Source of the DNA: JBGTFE01 sp049799955
GTDB lineage: Bacteria > Acidobacteriota > Blastocatellia > Pyrinomonadales > Pyrinomonadaceae
Length of the DNA stretch: 64,000 bases
NCBI GenBank assembly: GCA_049799955.1
Contig: JBARIW010000077.1
Span: forward strand, 99,010-163,009
Reading direction: 5' to 3'
The notes under the pieces were generated by a model that had not been told where the DNA came from, ran no database searches, and saw nothing but the letters and a program-made list of their open reading frames with translations. Positions within the stretch are counted from its first letter, which is position 1. Every line of letters starts with the position of its first letter. The position numbers and the translations under genes were made by a program. Of this stretch, positions 42,939-50,055 are shown piece by piece.

Positions 42939-43412
42939 ATGAAAATGAGCGCGAACGGGCTTAATTTGCTCGAACAGTGGGAAGGATTCAAGTTGAAAGT
43001 TTACAAGGATTCAGCCGGGCTGCCGACCATCGGCGTCGGGCATCTTTTGATAAAATCCGAGCTGACATCGGGCAAAATCGTCATCAAAGGCGTAGCCGTA
43101 AAATATGCGGGCGGGCTGACAAACCAGCAGGTAATTGATTTGCTCGCGCAGGACGTTGCGCCGGTCGGACAGGTCGTTACCAAAGCCGTTACGGTTCCGC
43201 TCACGCAAAACCAGTTCGACGCGCTCGTTTCGTTTACCTTTAACGTCGGAAACGCGGCTTTTACCGGCAGTACGCTTCTAAAAGTTCTCAACCAGAAACA
43301 ATATAAAGAAGTCCCGGAACAGCTCCTGCGCTGGACTCGCTCCGGCGGCAAAATCGTTCCGGGCTTGGTCAATCGCCGCGAAAACGAAATCAAGCTCTGG
43401 AACAGCAAGTAG
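42939..43412 (+). CDS. Phage-type lysozyme (GH24 family)
   Basis: A 157-residue muramidase that cleaves peptidoglycan between MurNAc and GlcNAc. The catalytic triad has exactly the T4 lysozyme spacing: E15 (QWEGFKLK), D24 (VYKDSAG) and T30 (LPTIGVGH), i.e. nine and six residues apart. The C-terminal part (LVSFTFNVGNAAF, then GLVNRRENEIKLW) matches the family. There is no signal peptide, and no holin or phage structural gene adjoins it, so it looks like a single captured lysis gene. Ribosome-binding site AAAGGAG. Confidence 0.88.
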   Translation: MKMSANGLNLLEQWEGFKLKVYKDSAGLPTIGVGHLLIKSELTSGKIVIKGVAVKYAGGLTNQQVIDLLAQDVAPVGQVVTKAVTVPLTQNQFDALVSFTFNVGNAAFTGSTLLKVLNQKQYKEVPEQLLRWTRSGGKIVPGLVNRRENEIKLWNSK

Positions 43413-43416
43413 AATC

Positions 43417-43490
43417 AATTACGAATTACGAATTACGAATTACGAAAGAAGAGAAGATTCTTATAATTCGTAATTCGTAATTCGTAATTT
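43417..43490. repeat. Quasi-palindromic ATTACGA word repeat
   Basis: Left arm 43417-43446 has about four ATTACGA words; right arm 43461-43490 has TTCGTAA words, a near-perfect complement. It directly follows the lysozyme gene and is only 55 bases from a second, unrelated element. Confidence 0.82.
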
Positions 43491-43545
43491 CAAAAACGAA
43501 GTTTTTGACTATTCTCGCGTAGTATTATAAATTTTTTACAAGTTT

Positions 43546-43632
43546 CAAAGATTCAGGATTCAAGATTCAAAATTCAATGTTAGACTCGAATAATTGATTT
43601 TGAATTTTGAATCTTGAATCTTAAATTTTGAA
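43546..43632. repeat. Quasi-palindromic AAGATTCA word repeat
   Basis: Left arm 43546-43577 (AAAGATTCAGGATTCAAGATTC...) and right arm 43594-43632 (TTTTGAATCTTGAATC...). It ends shortly before the acyl carrier protein ATG (43650), leaving AAGGAAAA as ribosome-binding site. Confidence 0.78.
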
Positions 43633-43649
43633 TAAGGAAAAAAATTAAA

Positions 43650-44156
43650 ATGGCTGAAACCGTTCAGGAAAGAGTAATTCGGGTATTTGCGGAGTTTAAG
43701 AAAGTTCCGACCGACGAGATTACGATGGATACGACGTTTGAGGAACTGGGCTTTGACTCGCTCGACGGGCTGAACCTGATTTTCGAACTCGAAGAAGAAT
43801 TCGATTTGACCGTGCCGGACGATAAAGTCGCGGATATGAAAGGTGTTCGGCAGGCGGTCGAAGGCATCGAGATGCTGCTCGAAGCAAAAGCGCAGGGCAT
43901 CGACGTAAACGCCGTCGCCGCGCAGGAATTTGAGGAAAAACAGGCGGAATTTAAGGCTAAAAAAGAAGCCGACGCCGCAAAACCGGACGACGCCAAGCCC
44001 GCGACCGAAACAAAACAGGAAAAAGCTAAACCTGCGGCAAAAACGAAAAAAGCGGACACAGCGCCGAAAGCGGCAAAAGAAACAAAGGTGAAAGCGAAGG
44101 AAACAAAACCTAAAGAAACAAAAGCGAAAGCGACGAAGAAAAAACCTTCAGCCTGA
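43650..44156 (+). CDS. Acyl carrier protein with Lys/Ala/Pro-rich tail
   Basis: A 168-residue protein. Residues 1-80 are a complete acyl carrier domain; the phosphopantetheine Ser is S37 in GFDSLDGL, with TTFEELG before it and ELEEEFDLTVPD after. Residues 95-168 are a basic tail rich in Lys, Ala, Pro and Thr (KAKPAAKTKKADTAPKAAKE type), resembling histone-H1-like C-terminal tails. Normal ACP is about 80 residues and strongly acidic, so the tail doubles the length and reverses local charge. No translation-start ambiguity. It is followed by a ketoacyl synthase and an LpxL-like acyltransferase. Confidence 0.9.
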   Translation: MAETVQERVIRVFAEFKKVPTDEITMDTTFEELGFDSLDGLNLIFELEEEFDLTVPDDKVADMKGVRQAVEGIEMLLEAKAQGIDVNAVAAQEFEEKQAEFKAKKEADAAKPDDAKPATETKQEKAKPAAKTKKADTAPKAAKETKVKAKETKPKETKAKATKKKPSA

Positions 44157-44171
44157 AAAATCGAAATAGCG

Positions 44172-44180
44172 TGCTATAAT
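44172..44180 (+). promoter_or_regulatory. Extended -10 promoter of the ketoacyl synthase gene
   Basis: TGCTATAAT at 44172-44180 has the TGn extension plus a perfect TATAAT. No clear -35 box. A transcript starting near 44187 would carry the quasi-palindromic element at 44197-44293 as a roughly 120-base leader in front of the gene at 44308. Confidence 0.55.
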
Positions 44181-44196
44181 GCTCGCTGGAGATTTT

Positions 44197-44293
44197 AACC
44201 ACGAAAATAAGTGAGAAGTGAAAAGTGAGAACTGAGAAACAGAATAAAATATTCTCAGTTTTCATCTCTTACCTCTCACTTATTTTCGTGGTT
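44197..44293. repeat. Quasi-palindromic GTGAGAAGTGAAAA repeat in a 5' leader
   Basis: The outer arms AACCACGAAAATAAGTGAGA (44197-44216) and TCTCACTTATTTTCGTGGTT (44274-44293) are perfect 20-base complements. Inside them are tandem GTGAAAA/GTGAGAA words and their complements. It lies between a likely promoter and the synthase start codon. Confidence 0.85.
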
Positions 44294-44307
44294 TTAGTTA
44301 TAAAAAA

Positions 44308-45522
44308 ATGAGAAGAGTAGTAATCACAGGAATCGGCGTTATCTCGGCTTTGGGAAACAACGCCGCAGAATTTTGGGCGTCTATCAGCGTGGGGCGCGTC
44401 GGAATCGGCGAAATCACCAAAGTCGATATGTCGGACATTCGATTTAAGAACGCCGGAGAAGTAAAAGGATTTGACGAAAATGAGCATTTCGACGACAAAA
44501 TGCTCATGTGGCTAGACCCGTTTTCGCATTTCGGCATTGTCGCCGCCCGCGAAGCCGTCAAAGATTCGGGCATTGAATTTACCGAGGCGCTCGGCGACAA
44601 AACCGGCGTTATCACGGGCAACTGTCTCGGCGGAAAAACGACCGAAAGCGATATTTACAGGCAATTCTACGTCGAAAAACAAAAACGCTACCCGCCGACG
44701 ACGATTCCGCGCGCGATGAGCAACGCGGTTTCGAGCCACGTTTCGATGGAATTCGGGCTTACGGGCGCGACTTTTACGACTTCGACCGCGTGTTCTTCGG
44801 CAAATCACGCCATCGGTCAGGCTTTCTGGTTAGTCAGACAAGGAACGCTCGACGCGGCAATCGCAGGCGGAAGCGAAGCGCCGCTTTGCTACGGAAATCT
44901 GCGGGCTTGGGAAACGATGCGCGTCGTCTCGCCCGACACCTGCCGACCTTTTTCAAAAGACAGAACCGGAATGATTTTAGGCGAAGGCGGCGCGATGTTC
45001 GTGCTGGAAACTCTGGAAGCGGCGCAGGCGCGAGGCGCGAAAATTTACGCGGAAATCGTCGGCGCGGGAATGAGCGCGGACGCGCATCACCTGACGATGC
45101 CGCTTTCGGCGGGCGCGGCAAAAGCGATGCGTCTGGCGATGGAAGACGGCGGCATAAAGCCCGAACAAATCGGCTATATTAACGCGCACGGAACGGCAAC
45201 GCAGGCAAACGACCCGATGGAAGCGGCGGCGATTCGACAGGTTTTCGGTGAACACACGGACAAAATCGCGGTCAGCTCGACCAAATCGATGCACGGGCAC
45301 ACGCTCGGCGCGGCGGGCGCAATCGAAATGGCTGCAACCGTTCTCGGAATGCACAATAATCTTCTGCCGCCAAACGCGAATTTCAACGAGAAAGACCCCG
45401 AATGTGATTTGGACATAATCGCAAACGAAGCGCGCGCCGCAAAAATCGAAGCCGCGCTTTCCAATTCATTCGCCTTCGGCGGACTCAATGCGGTTCTGGC
45501 TTTTAAGAGTTGGCGCGGTTAG
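44308..45522 (+). CDS. Beta-ketoacyl-ACP synthase, FabF-like
   Basis: A 404-residue thiolase-fold condensing enzyme. The active-site Cys is C162 in TSTACSSANHAIG, and the two His are in INAHGTATQANDP and SMHGHTLGAAGA, so the Cys-His-His triad is intact. It elongates acyl-ACP with malonyl-ACP. Placement after a special ACP and before an LpxL-like acyltransferase suggests a dedicated acyl chain rather than bulk fatty-acid synthesis. No Shine-Dalgarno precedes the ATG; a stable leader hairpin ends 15 bases before it. Confidence 0.9.
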   Translation: MRRVVITGIGVISALGNNAAEFWASISVGRVGIGEITKVDMSDIRFKNAGEVKGFDENEHFDDKMLMWLDPFSHFGIVAAREAVKDSGIEFTEALGDKTGVITGNCLGGKTTESDIYRQFYVEKQKRYPPTTIPRAMSNAVSSHVSMEFGLTGATFTTSTACSSANHAIGQAFWLVRQGTLDAAIAGGSEAPLCYGNLRAWETMRVVSPDTCRPFSKDRTGMILGEGGAMFVLETLEAAQARGAKIYAEIVGAGMSADAHHLTMPLSAGAAKAMRLAMEDGGIKPEQIGYINAHGTATQANDPMEAAAIRQVFGEHTDKIAVSSTKSMHGHTLGAAGAIEMAATVLGMHNNLLPPNANFNEKDPECDLDIIANEARAAKIEAALSNSFAFGGLNAVLAFKSWRG

Positions 45523-45523
45523 G

Positions 45524-45655
45524 AAATTCAAGAGTCAAGATTCAAGAGTCAAAATTTAAAATTCAAGATTGCGGTTGATGTTTTCCAATCTTGAATCTTG
45601 AATCTTGAATATCTTGAATCTTAAATCTTGAATCTTAAATCTTGAATCTTGAATT
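45524..45655. repeat. Quasi-palindromic AAGATTCAAGAGTC repeat
   Basis: The longest of the series. Left array 45524-45570 (AAATTCAAGAGTCAAGATTC...) and right array 45587-45655, with about ten AATCTTGAATCTTA-type words. The right array is longer than the left, so repeat number differs between the arms. It shares words with the elements at 3.3, 37.1 and 43.55 kb. Confidence 0.82.
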
Positions 45656-45664
45656 GTTTTTGTA

Positions 45665-46615
45665 ATGGCGAGAAAAAAAAGCAAGACGCAAATCTGGCTC
45701 GAATACGCCGTCGCTCGCTCAATCGTCGGCTTTTTCGGTATTCTGCCGCGCCGGGCTGCCATCGGTTTGGGGGTTTCGATTGCAAAAGCGGCATATCCGT
45801 TTCTCGGCGGACTGCGCCGCGCCGGAACGCGCAGTCTGGAAATCGCCTTTCCTGAAAAAAGCGCCGACGAACGCGAGCGAATCTTAAAAAAATCCTTTCA
45901 AAATCTCGGCAGAGTCCTCGGCGAAGTCAGCCAGTTTCCTCGTGCTACGCCCGAAAAATTAGCGCGAATGATTGATTTCGAGTTTGATACGGAAGAAAGC
46001 CTGAATTCGGAAGATAGAAAAAGGTTCGAAGCCGACCGGGCGACCGGACGCGGAATCATTCTCATCGGACCGCATCTCGGCAACTGGGAAGTCGGCGTTT
46101 TCGCTTATTCGGCTTTCCGCGAGCCTTTAAAATATCTCGCCCGACCGATTGATAATCCGCTCATCGAGGAAATGACCGTAAATCTTCGCACGCGCTACGG
46201 CAATCGACCGATAAACAAAACGAATTCTATCGGCAAAGCGCTCGAAGTATTAAAAAACGGCGAAGTCCTCGGCGTTCTGCCCGATGTCAACGCTCATCCG
46301 AAAGAAGGCGTTTTCGTTCCCTTTTTCGGCGTGAAGGCGTGTACGACCAGCGGCGTCGCGATGCTCGCCATGAGGACAAACGCGATAATCGTCCCGATGT
46401 GCTGCGTCTGGGACGAGAAAACCGAAAAATACAAAGTCTTTTACGGAAACCGCGTCGACCCCGTCCGCACCGGCGACCGCCACCGCGATGTCGTCGAAAC
46501 CACCGCGCTTTACACGCTTGAGATGGAAAAATTCATCTGCGCCTATCCCGAACAATGGCTCTGGATTCACAAACGCTGGAAAACCCGCCCGCCGGGTGAG
46601 AAGCAGTTGTACTGA
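45665..46615 (+). CDS. LpxL/HtrB-type lipid acyltransferase
   Basis: A 316-residue membrane-associated acyltransferase. The catalytic HxxxxE motif is GPHLGNWEVG (about 138-147), with RPIDNPLIE, PDVNAHPKEGVFVPFFG and RTNAIIVPMCC as family blocks. Relatives transfer an acyl chain from ACP onto lipid A precursors or other glycolipids. The ACP and ketoacyl synthase just upstream could make its donor. A hydrophobic N-terminal segment (VARSIVGFFGILPRRAAIGLG) may anchor it. The ATG lies nine bases after the repeat. Confidence 0.88.
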   Translation: MARKKSKTQIWLEYAVARSIVGFFGILPRRAAIGLGVSIAKAAYPFLGGLRRAGTRSLEIAFPEKSADERERILKKSFQNLGRVLGEVSQFPRATPEKLARMIDFEFDTEESLNSEDRKRFEADRATGRGIILIGPHLGNWEVGVFAYSAFREPLKYLARPIDNPLIEEMTVNLRTRYGNRPINKTNSIGKALEVLKNGEVLGVLPDVNAHPKEGVFVPFFGVKACTTSGVAMLAMRTNAIIVPMCCVWDEKTEKYKVFYGNRVDPVRTGDRHRDVVETTALYTLEMEKFICAYPEQWLWIHKRWKTRPPGEKQLY

Positions 46616-46839
46616 TATTTAATCGGAGCGATATTCAAATTATCGTGCTGCCTGAAATCTCAAAATCACTAAATAACATAAAATAACGCAAATAAATTAC
46701 CTCTTTTCGTCTTTCTTCCAAGTTACTTTTTTCGAAAATCGTTCCAAATAGTTATTAGTTTGGCTGCTATCATCTATGGATGCGGCGATAGCTGAATGCC
46801 TTGTAAAGCATCCCACACACAATTAAGGAGTAATTTTAT

Positions 46840-47352
46840 ATGTGGATAGGCTCAATTAGACTAACAATCGAAACAAAAGACGTAACTGACGCGGGCACCG
46901 ATAGTTTGGTGCAGGCGACAGTTCTTAGAGACAGCGCTAATCTTCGCGTACTGAATCTGGATTATCCGTCAGAAAATGATCTTGAAAGAGGCGCGATTCG
47001 TAATTATGATTACATCGGTCCGACAAGATTGCCGCGCAGAAATGATAAAACACCTGAGTTGCCGCCGGGTGTCGGACAGAATCCGATGCCGTATCCCGGA
47101 TATGGTTTTGAATTCTCAAACGGTCTGGGCGGACACCTCAAGATTCAGCTGCGGATAAATGGTGATGATATGTGGATTAAAGATAACGTCGATTTATACG
47201 TTAGAAATATCCGCCAGGTCGCCACCAGCTTCGATACATTAGCTTGGCAGGAAGATTCCAATTGGACTTATATTTCCAGTTGGAATCAGGATGTGGCAAT
47301 GAGCACCGACTCGGACGAAGGCAAGACAACCTGGAATCTGAATCTAAGTTAA
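46840..47352 (+). CDS. PLAT/LH2-like single-domain protein, function unknown
   Basis: A 170-residue protein behind AAGGAG. The N-terminal half resembles PLAT/LH2 beta-sandwich domains (TIETKDVTDAGTDSLVQATV, then ENDLERGAIRNYDY), which bind lipids or proteins. The second half ends in Trp-rich strands (TLAWQEDSNWTYISSW). No signal peptide, membrane segment or catalytic domain. It is alone between the acyltransferase and phosphotransacetylase genes. The family assignment is by motif style only. Confidence 0.5.
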   Translation: MWIGSIRLTIETKDVTDAGTDSLVQATVLRDSANLRVLNLDYPSENDLERGAIRNYDYIGPTRLPRRNDKTPELPPGVGQNPMPYPGYGFEFSNGLGGHLKIQLRINGDDMWIKDNVDLYVRNIRQVATSFDTLAWQEDSNWTYISSWNQDVAMSTDSDEGKTTWNLNLS

Positions 47353-47402
47353 CAAAACCTGTTCGAATCGTGTCTTTAGATGCGATTAACTAAGATATGG
47401 CG

Positions 47403-47503
47403 CACGGCAGCCGTGTCTTACCAAAACAAGTTGCCGGAGGCGAAACATCTGATTTCTAAAATTTTATCAAACAAAATCCAGAAAGACAGTTGTTTCGCCT
47501 CCG
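47403..47503. other. Short hairpin plus 13-base long-range inverted repeat
   Basis: CACGG-cag-CCGTG at 47403-47415. In addition CGGAGGCGAAACA (47435-47447) is repeated exactly as its complement at 47491-47503, 43 bases apart. They lie in the 179-base gap between the convergent PLAT-like and pta genes. The long-range pair lacks tandem words, so it differs from the quasi-palindromic elements. A terminator role is possible. Confidence 0.4.
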
Positions 47504-47531
47504 CTCCGAAATTCAGCTTTTTATTAATAAT

Positions 47532-48548
47532 TCAAACTTTCCGCGCCTGCGATTGCACCGCCGTAATCGCCACTGCATCGACAATATCTCCCGCTTTGCA
47601 GCCGCGCGAAAGGTCGTTGCACGGTCTGTCCAAGCCTTGCAGAACCGGTCCGATTGCCGTTCCGCCGGTTAATCTTTCGGTTAATTTGTAGGCGATATTT
47701 CCGGCGTTCAAATCGGGGAAAATTAGAACATTCGCACGTCCGGCGACGCTTGAGCCGTTTGCTTTTGACGCGGCAACAGATGGAATCAAAGCCGCGTCCG
47801 CCTGCAATTCGCCGTCGATTTCGAGTTCTGGAACACGGACGCGGACGGTTTTTGTCGCTTCGAGAATTTTGTCGATTAACTTATGTTTGGCGCTTCCTTT
47901 TGTCGAAAAACTGAGCATTGCGACACGCGGCTCGACTTGCAGAAGCGCGCGGCACGAATCTGCCGAAGCGATGGCGATTTCGGCAAGCTCCCCGGCGTTC
48001 GGGTCAATGACGACGCCGCAATCGGCATAAATCATCGCGCCGCCTGCGCCGAATTTCTTATCGGGAACGACCATCAGAAAAAATGAAGAGACGATTTTAA
48101 AACCTTCGCGCACGCCGATACAGCGCAGCGCGGCGGCGACCGTATGCGCCGTCGTGTTGGTTGCGCCCGCGACCGAGCCGTCGGCTTTTCCGAGTTTTAC
48201 CAGCAGATTTCCGAAATAAAGCGGGTCTTTAACGGTTTGTTCAGCTTCTTCCAAAGTTACGCCTTTGGCGCGGCGCAGTTCGTGATAAAACGTCGCAATG
48301 CGCCCGAAATCATTTGATTTTCGATGGTCGAGAATCTCGACGCCGTTCAGATTCGCGCCCGCGTCCTGCGCCAGCGCGCGAATTTTTTCTTCATCGCCGA
48401 TGATTGTAATTTTTGCGACTTTATCGCGGACGCACATTTCCGCCGCCTGAACGGTTCGCGCGTCTTCGCCTTCGGGCAAAATGATGTGCTGTAAGTCTTG
48501 GGAAGCTCTTTGTCGAATTTTTTCTAAAATCATAGGTTCATTTAACAT
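47532..48548 (-). CDS. pta: Phosphate acetyltransferase
   Basis: A 338-residue enzyme (short Pta type) interconverting acetyl-CoA and acetyl phosphate. Family blocks include ILPEGEDARTVQAA, VGGATNTTAHTV-like AGATNTTAHTVAAALR, MLSFSTKGSA and LIFPDLNAGNIAYKL. Acetate kinase is not nearby. The first ATG (48548) lies at the edge of the quasi-palindromic repeat; the ATG five codons later (48533) is equally possible, and neither has a clear ribosome-binding site. Confidence 0.93.
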   Translation of the reverse strand: MLNEPMILEKIRQRASQDLQHIILPEGEDARTVQAAEMCVRDKVAKITIIGDEEKIRALAQDAGANLNGVEILDHRKSNDFGRIATFYHELRRAKGVTLEEAEQTVKDPLYFGNLLVKLGKADGSVAGATNTTAHTVAAALRCIGVREGFKIVSSFFLMVVPDKKFGAGGAMIYADCGVVIDPNAGELAEIAIASADSCRALLQVEPRVAMLSFSTKGSAKHKLIDKILEATKTVRVRVPELEIDGELQADAALIPSVAASKANGSSVAGRANVLIFPDLNAGNIAYKLTERLTGGTAIGPVLQGLDRPCNDLSRGCKAGDIVDAVAITAVQSQARKV

Positions 48549-48628
48549 TCAACATTTATCATTTATCATTAAACACTTAGCATTTAATTTTTGACTTTTG
48601 ATAAATGATAAATGATAAATGTTAAATG
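48542..48628. repeat. Quasi-palindromic ATTTATC word repeat
   Basis: Left arm 48542-48586 (AACATTCAACATTTATC...) and right arm 48601-48628 (GATAAATGATAAATGTTAAATG). It fills the divergent gap between pta and the DUF1232 gene. The first pta ATG lies inside the left arm. Confidence 0.8.
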
Positions 48629-48666
48629 TAAAGACTTGAACTAAATTAACAAGGAGCGATAACGAG

Positions 48667-49209
48667 ATGTCCAAACCGCAAACGGCGAAAGCGCTGAAAC
48701 CGAAACGAAAGGAAAAAGCCGAATTAAAAGGCAGGATGAACAATTTTTTGATGTTTCTGCCGAATATGTTCACGCTTTTAGGCAGGCTCATCAAGGACAA
48801 TCGGGTTCCGATTGCGGAAAAAGCTCTGTTTGCGGCGGCGATTGTTTACGTCATCATGCCGCTCGATTTTATTCCCGATGTTTTTCCTTTTATCGGGCAG
48901 GTTGACGATATTTATATAGTTGCCCTGACACTGCTTCGGCTCATTAATAAAACGGACGAATCGATTGTGCGCGAGCATTGGTCGGGCGGCGGCGATATTG
49001 TCAGCCTTGCGGATTCGATTGCCGGAATCGCGCCGATGCTTCTGCCGAAAAGAGTTACACGCGTTCTCTCTTCAAAAGTCGAGCTTGCGCCCGATGCCGG
49101 AAAAGCGTTGCTTTCGATGACCGAAAAAGGAAAAAGAGAACCTATTATAATTGAAAAACCGCAAACTCAGGACGATGAATTGATTGAGGTAAATTCAGCC
49201 CGACAATAA
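48667..49209 (+). CDS. DUF1232 (YkvA-like) membrane protein
   Basis: A 180-residue protein behind AAGGAGC. The DUF1232 core is seen at about 50-95 (VYVIMPLDFIPDVFPFIGQV, then DDIYIVALTLLRLI). These small membrane-associated proteins have no assigned function. The N terminus is basic and the C terminus charged (PQTQDDELIEVNSARQ). Single gene. Confidence 0.85.
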   Translation: MSKPQTAKALKPKRKEKAELKGRMNNFLMFLPNMFTLLGRLIKDNRVPIAEKALFAAAIVYVIMPLDFIPDVFPFIGQVDDIYIVALTLLRLINKTDESIVREHWSGGGDIVSLADSIAGIAPMLLPKRVTRVLSSKVELAPDAGKALLSMTEKGKREPIIIEKPQTQDDELIEVNSARQ

Positions 49210-49221
49210 AAGCATTGGAGA

Positions 49222-49318
49222 TTAGCCACGAACAAACACGAAATTTCACGAATAAGAAAGCAGATTTATAATTCAGTTTCTCTTCATTTCGTGTTCTTTC
49301 GTGTTTGTTCGTGGCTAA
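49222..49318. repeat. Quasi-palindromic CACGAACAAACACGAA repeat
   Basis: TTAGCCACGAACAAACACGA (49222-49241) and TCGTGTTTGTTCGTGGCTAA (49299-49318) are exact 20-base complements, with a shorter second copy of the word in each arm. It lies in the convergent gap between the DUF1232 and CBM9-like genes. Confidence 0.85.
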
Positions 49319-49324
49319 GTGCTT

Positions 49325-49957
49325 TTACTCTGCAAATTTAAATTCGCCGAAAGCTTCGGGAACGTGAAAACCCGGCTCAATAGTTTTCGTCGGCTGCCAC
49401 GCCAGATAACCGCGAGTTTTCCCTTCGCCGACGCAGCGAAAAAGATTTCCGAGCCAGATGTCGCCCGCTTTCGGAGTTTTGCCGAACGCTTTCCATTCAA
49501 CTTTTATCGCCATTAGGATTTTATCTTTTTCGATTTTCGCCGCCGATTCCATTCCCGAATCGTATTCCCAATCGGTTTCGCGCTTGTCCGTTTTTTGGTA
49601 AATTCCCAAATCAATCCACTCGCCGTTCGGCGCGATTTCAAACTCAAAATATTTTCGCGGCTCGTTTTCGTCCGGCGCGATAAAAATTTCGCAAACGTCT
49701 CTGTCCCAGAGATTTTTCGTTTTGCTTTCGAGATTGGGCACGTCGGAAATGATTAAAGGCTCGGTTTGGTTTGCCTCAAAACGCACGTAAAGCGCGGCGA
49801 TCGACCATAAAAGTCTGACTTTCGCGTGTCTTCCTTGAGGCGCGTTTTCGCCCGACCAATATTTTTCGATTGAAATTTCTTTCGCTTTTTTCCAGTTTCG
49901 ATTGTCGAAATCGTTTACGGAAAAGTCGTTTTTGATATGAGTTAAATTGATTTGCAT
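49325..49957 (-). CDS. CBM9-like carbohydrate-binding fold protein
   Basis: A 210-residue single domain resembling the family-9 carbohydrate-binding fold used as a stand-alone protein in Acidobacteriota and Planctomycetota (LLWSIAALYVRFEA, RDVCEIFIAPDE, KYFEFEIAPNGEWID). The ATG at 49957 is preferred; the upstream TTG lies inside a repeat. No signal peptide and no linked hydrolase domain, so the ligand and function are unknown. Confidence 0.78.
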   Translation of the reverse strand: MQINLTHIKNDFSVNDFDNRNWKKAKEISIEKYWSGENAPQGRHAKVRLLWSIAALYVRFEANQTEPLIISDVPNLESKTKNLWDRDVCEIFIAPDENEPRKYFEFEIAPNGEWIDLGIYQKTDKRETDWEYDSGMESAAKIEKDKILMAIKVEWKAFGKTPKAGDIWLGNLFRCVGEGKTRGYLAWQPTKTIEPGFHVPEAFGEFKFAE

Positions 49958-49970
49958 CTGATTAAGAGAA

Positions 49971-50049
49971 ACTTCCCGCAAAGGCGCAAAGTTCGCAAAG
50001 AAAAACAGAAATTATTTCTTCTTTGCCGCTTTGCGCCTTTGCGGGAAAT
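49971..50049. repeat. Quasi-palindromic CGCAAAGGCGCAAAG repeat
   Basis: Left arm 49971-50002 (ACTTCCCGCAAAGGCGCAAA...) and right arm 50019-50049 (...TTTGCGCCTTTGCGGGAAAT). It lies upstream of the CBM9-like gene and just downstream of the AarF gene, which share the strand. Confidence 0.82.
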
Positions 50050-50055
50050 TGTCTT

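Noticed and set aside
41400..43412. Prophage remnant
   Set aside because: Only a lysozyme, a toxin-antitoxin pair and small proteins are seen; no integrase, capsid, terminase or tail gene.
45524..45655. CRISPR-like array
   Set aside because: The units are 7-base words without unique spacers, the second half is the complement of the first, and no cas gene is present.
45556..45762. Minus-strand 68-residue open frame
   Set aside because: It translates the tandem repeat and the start of the acyltransferase gene's opposite strand.
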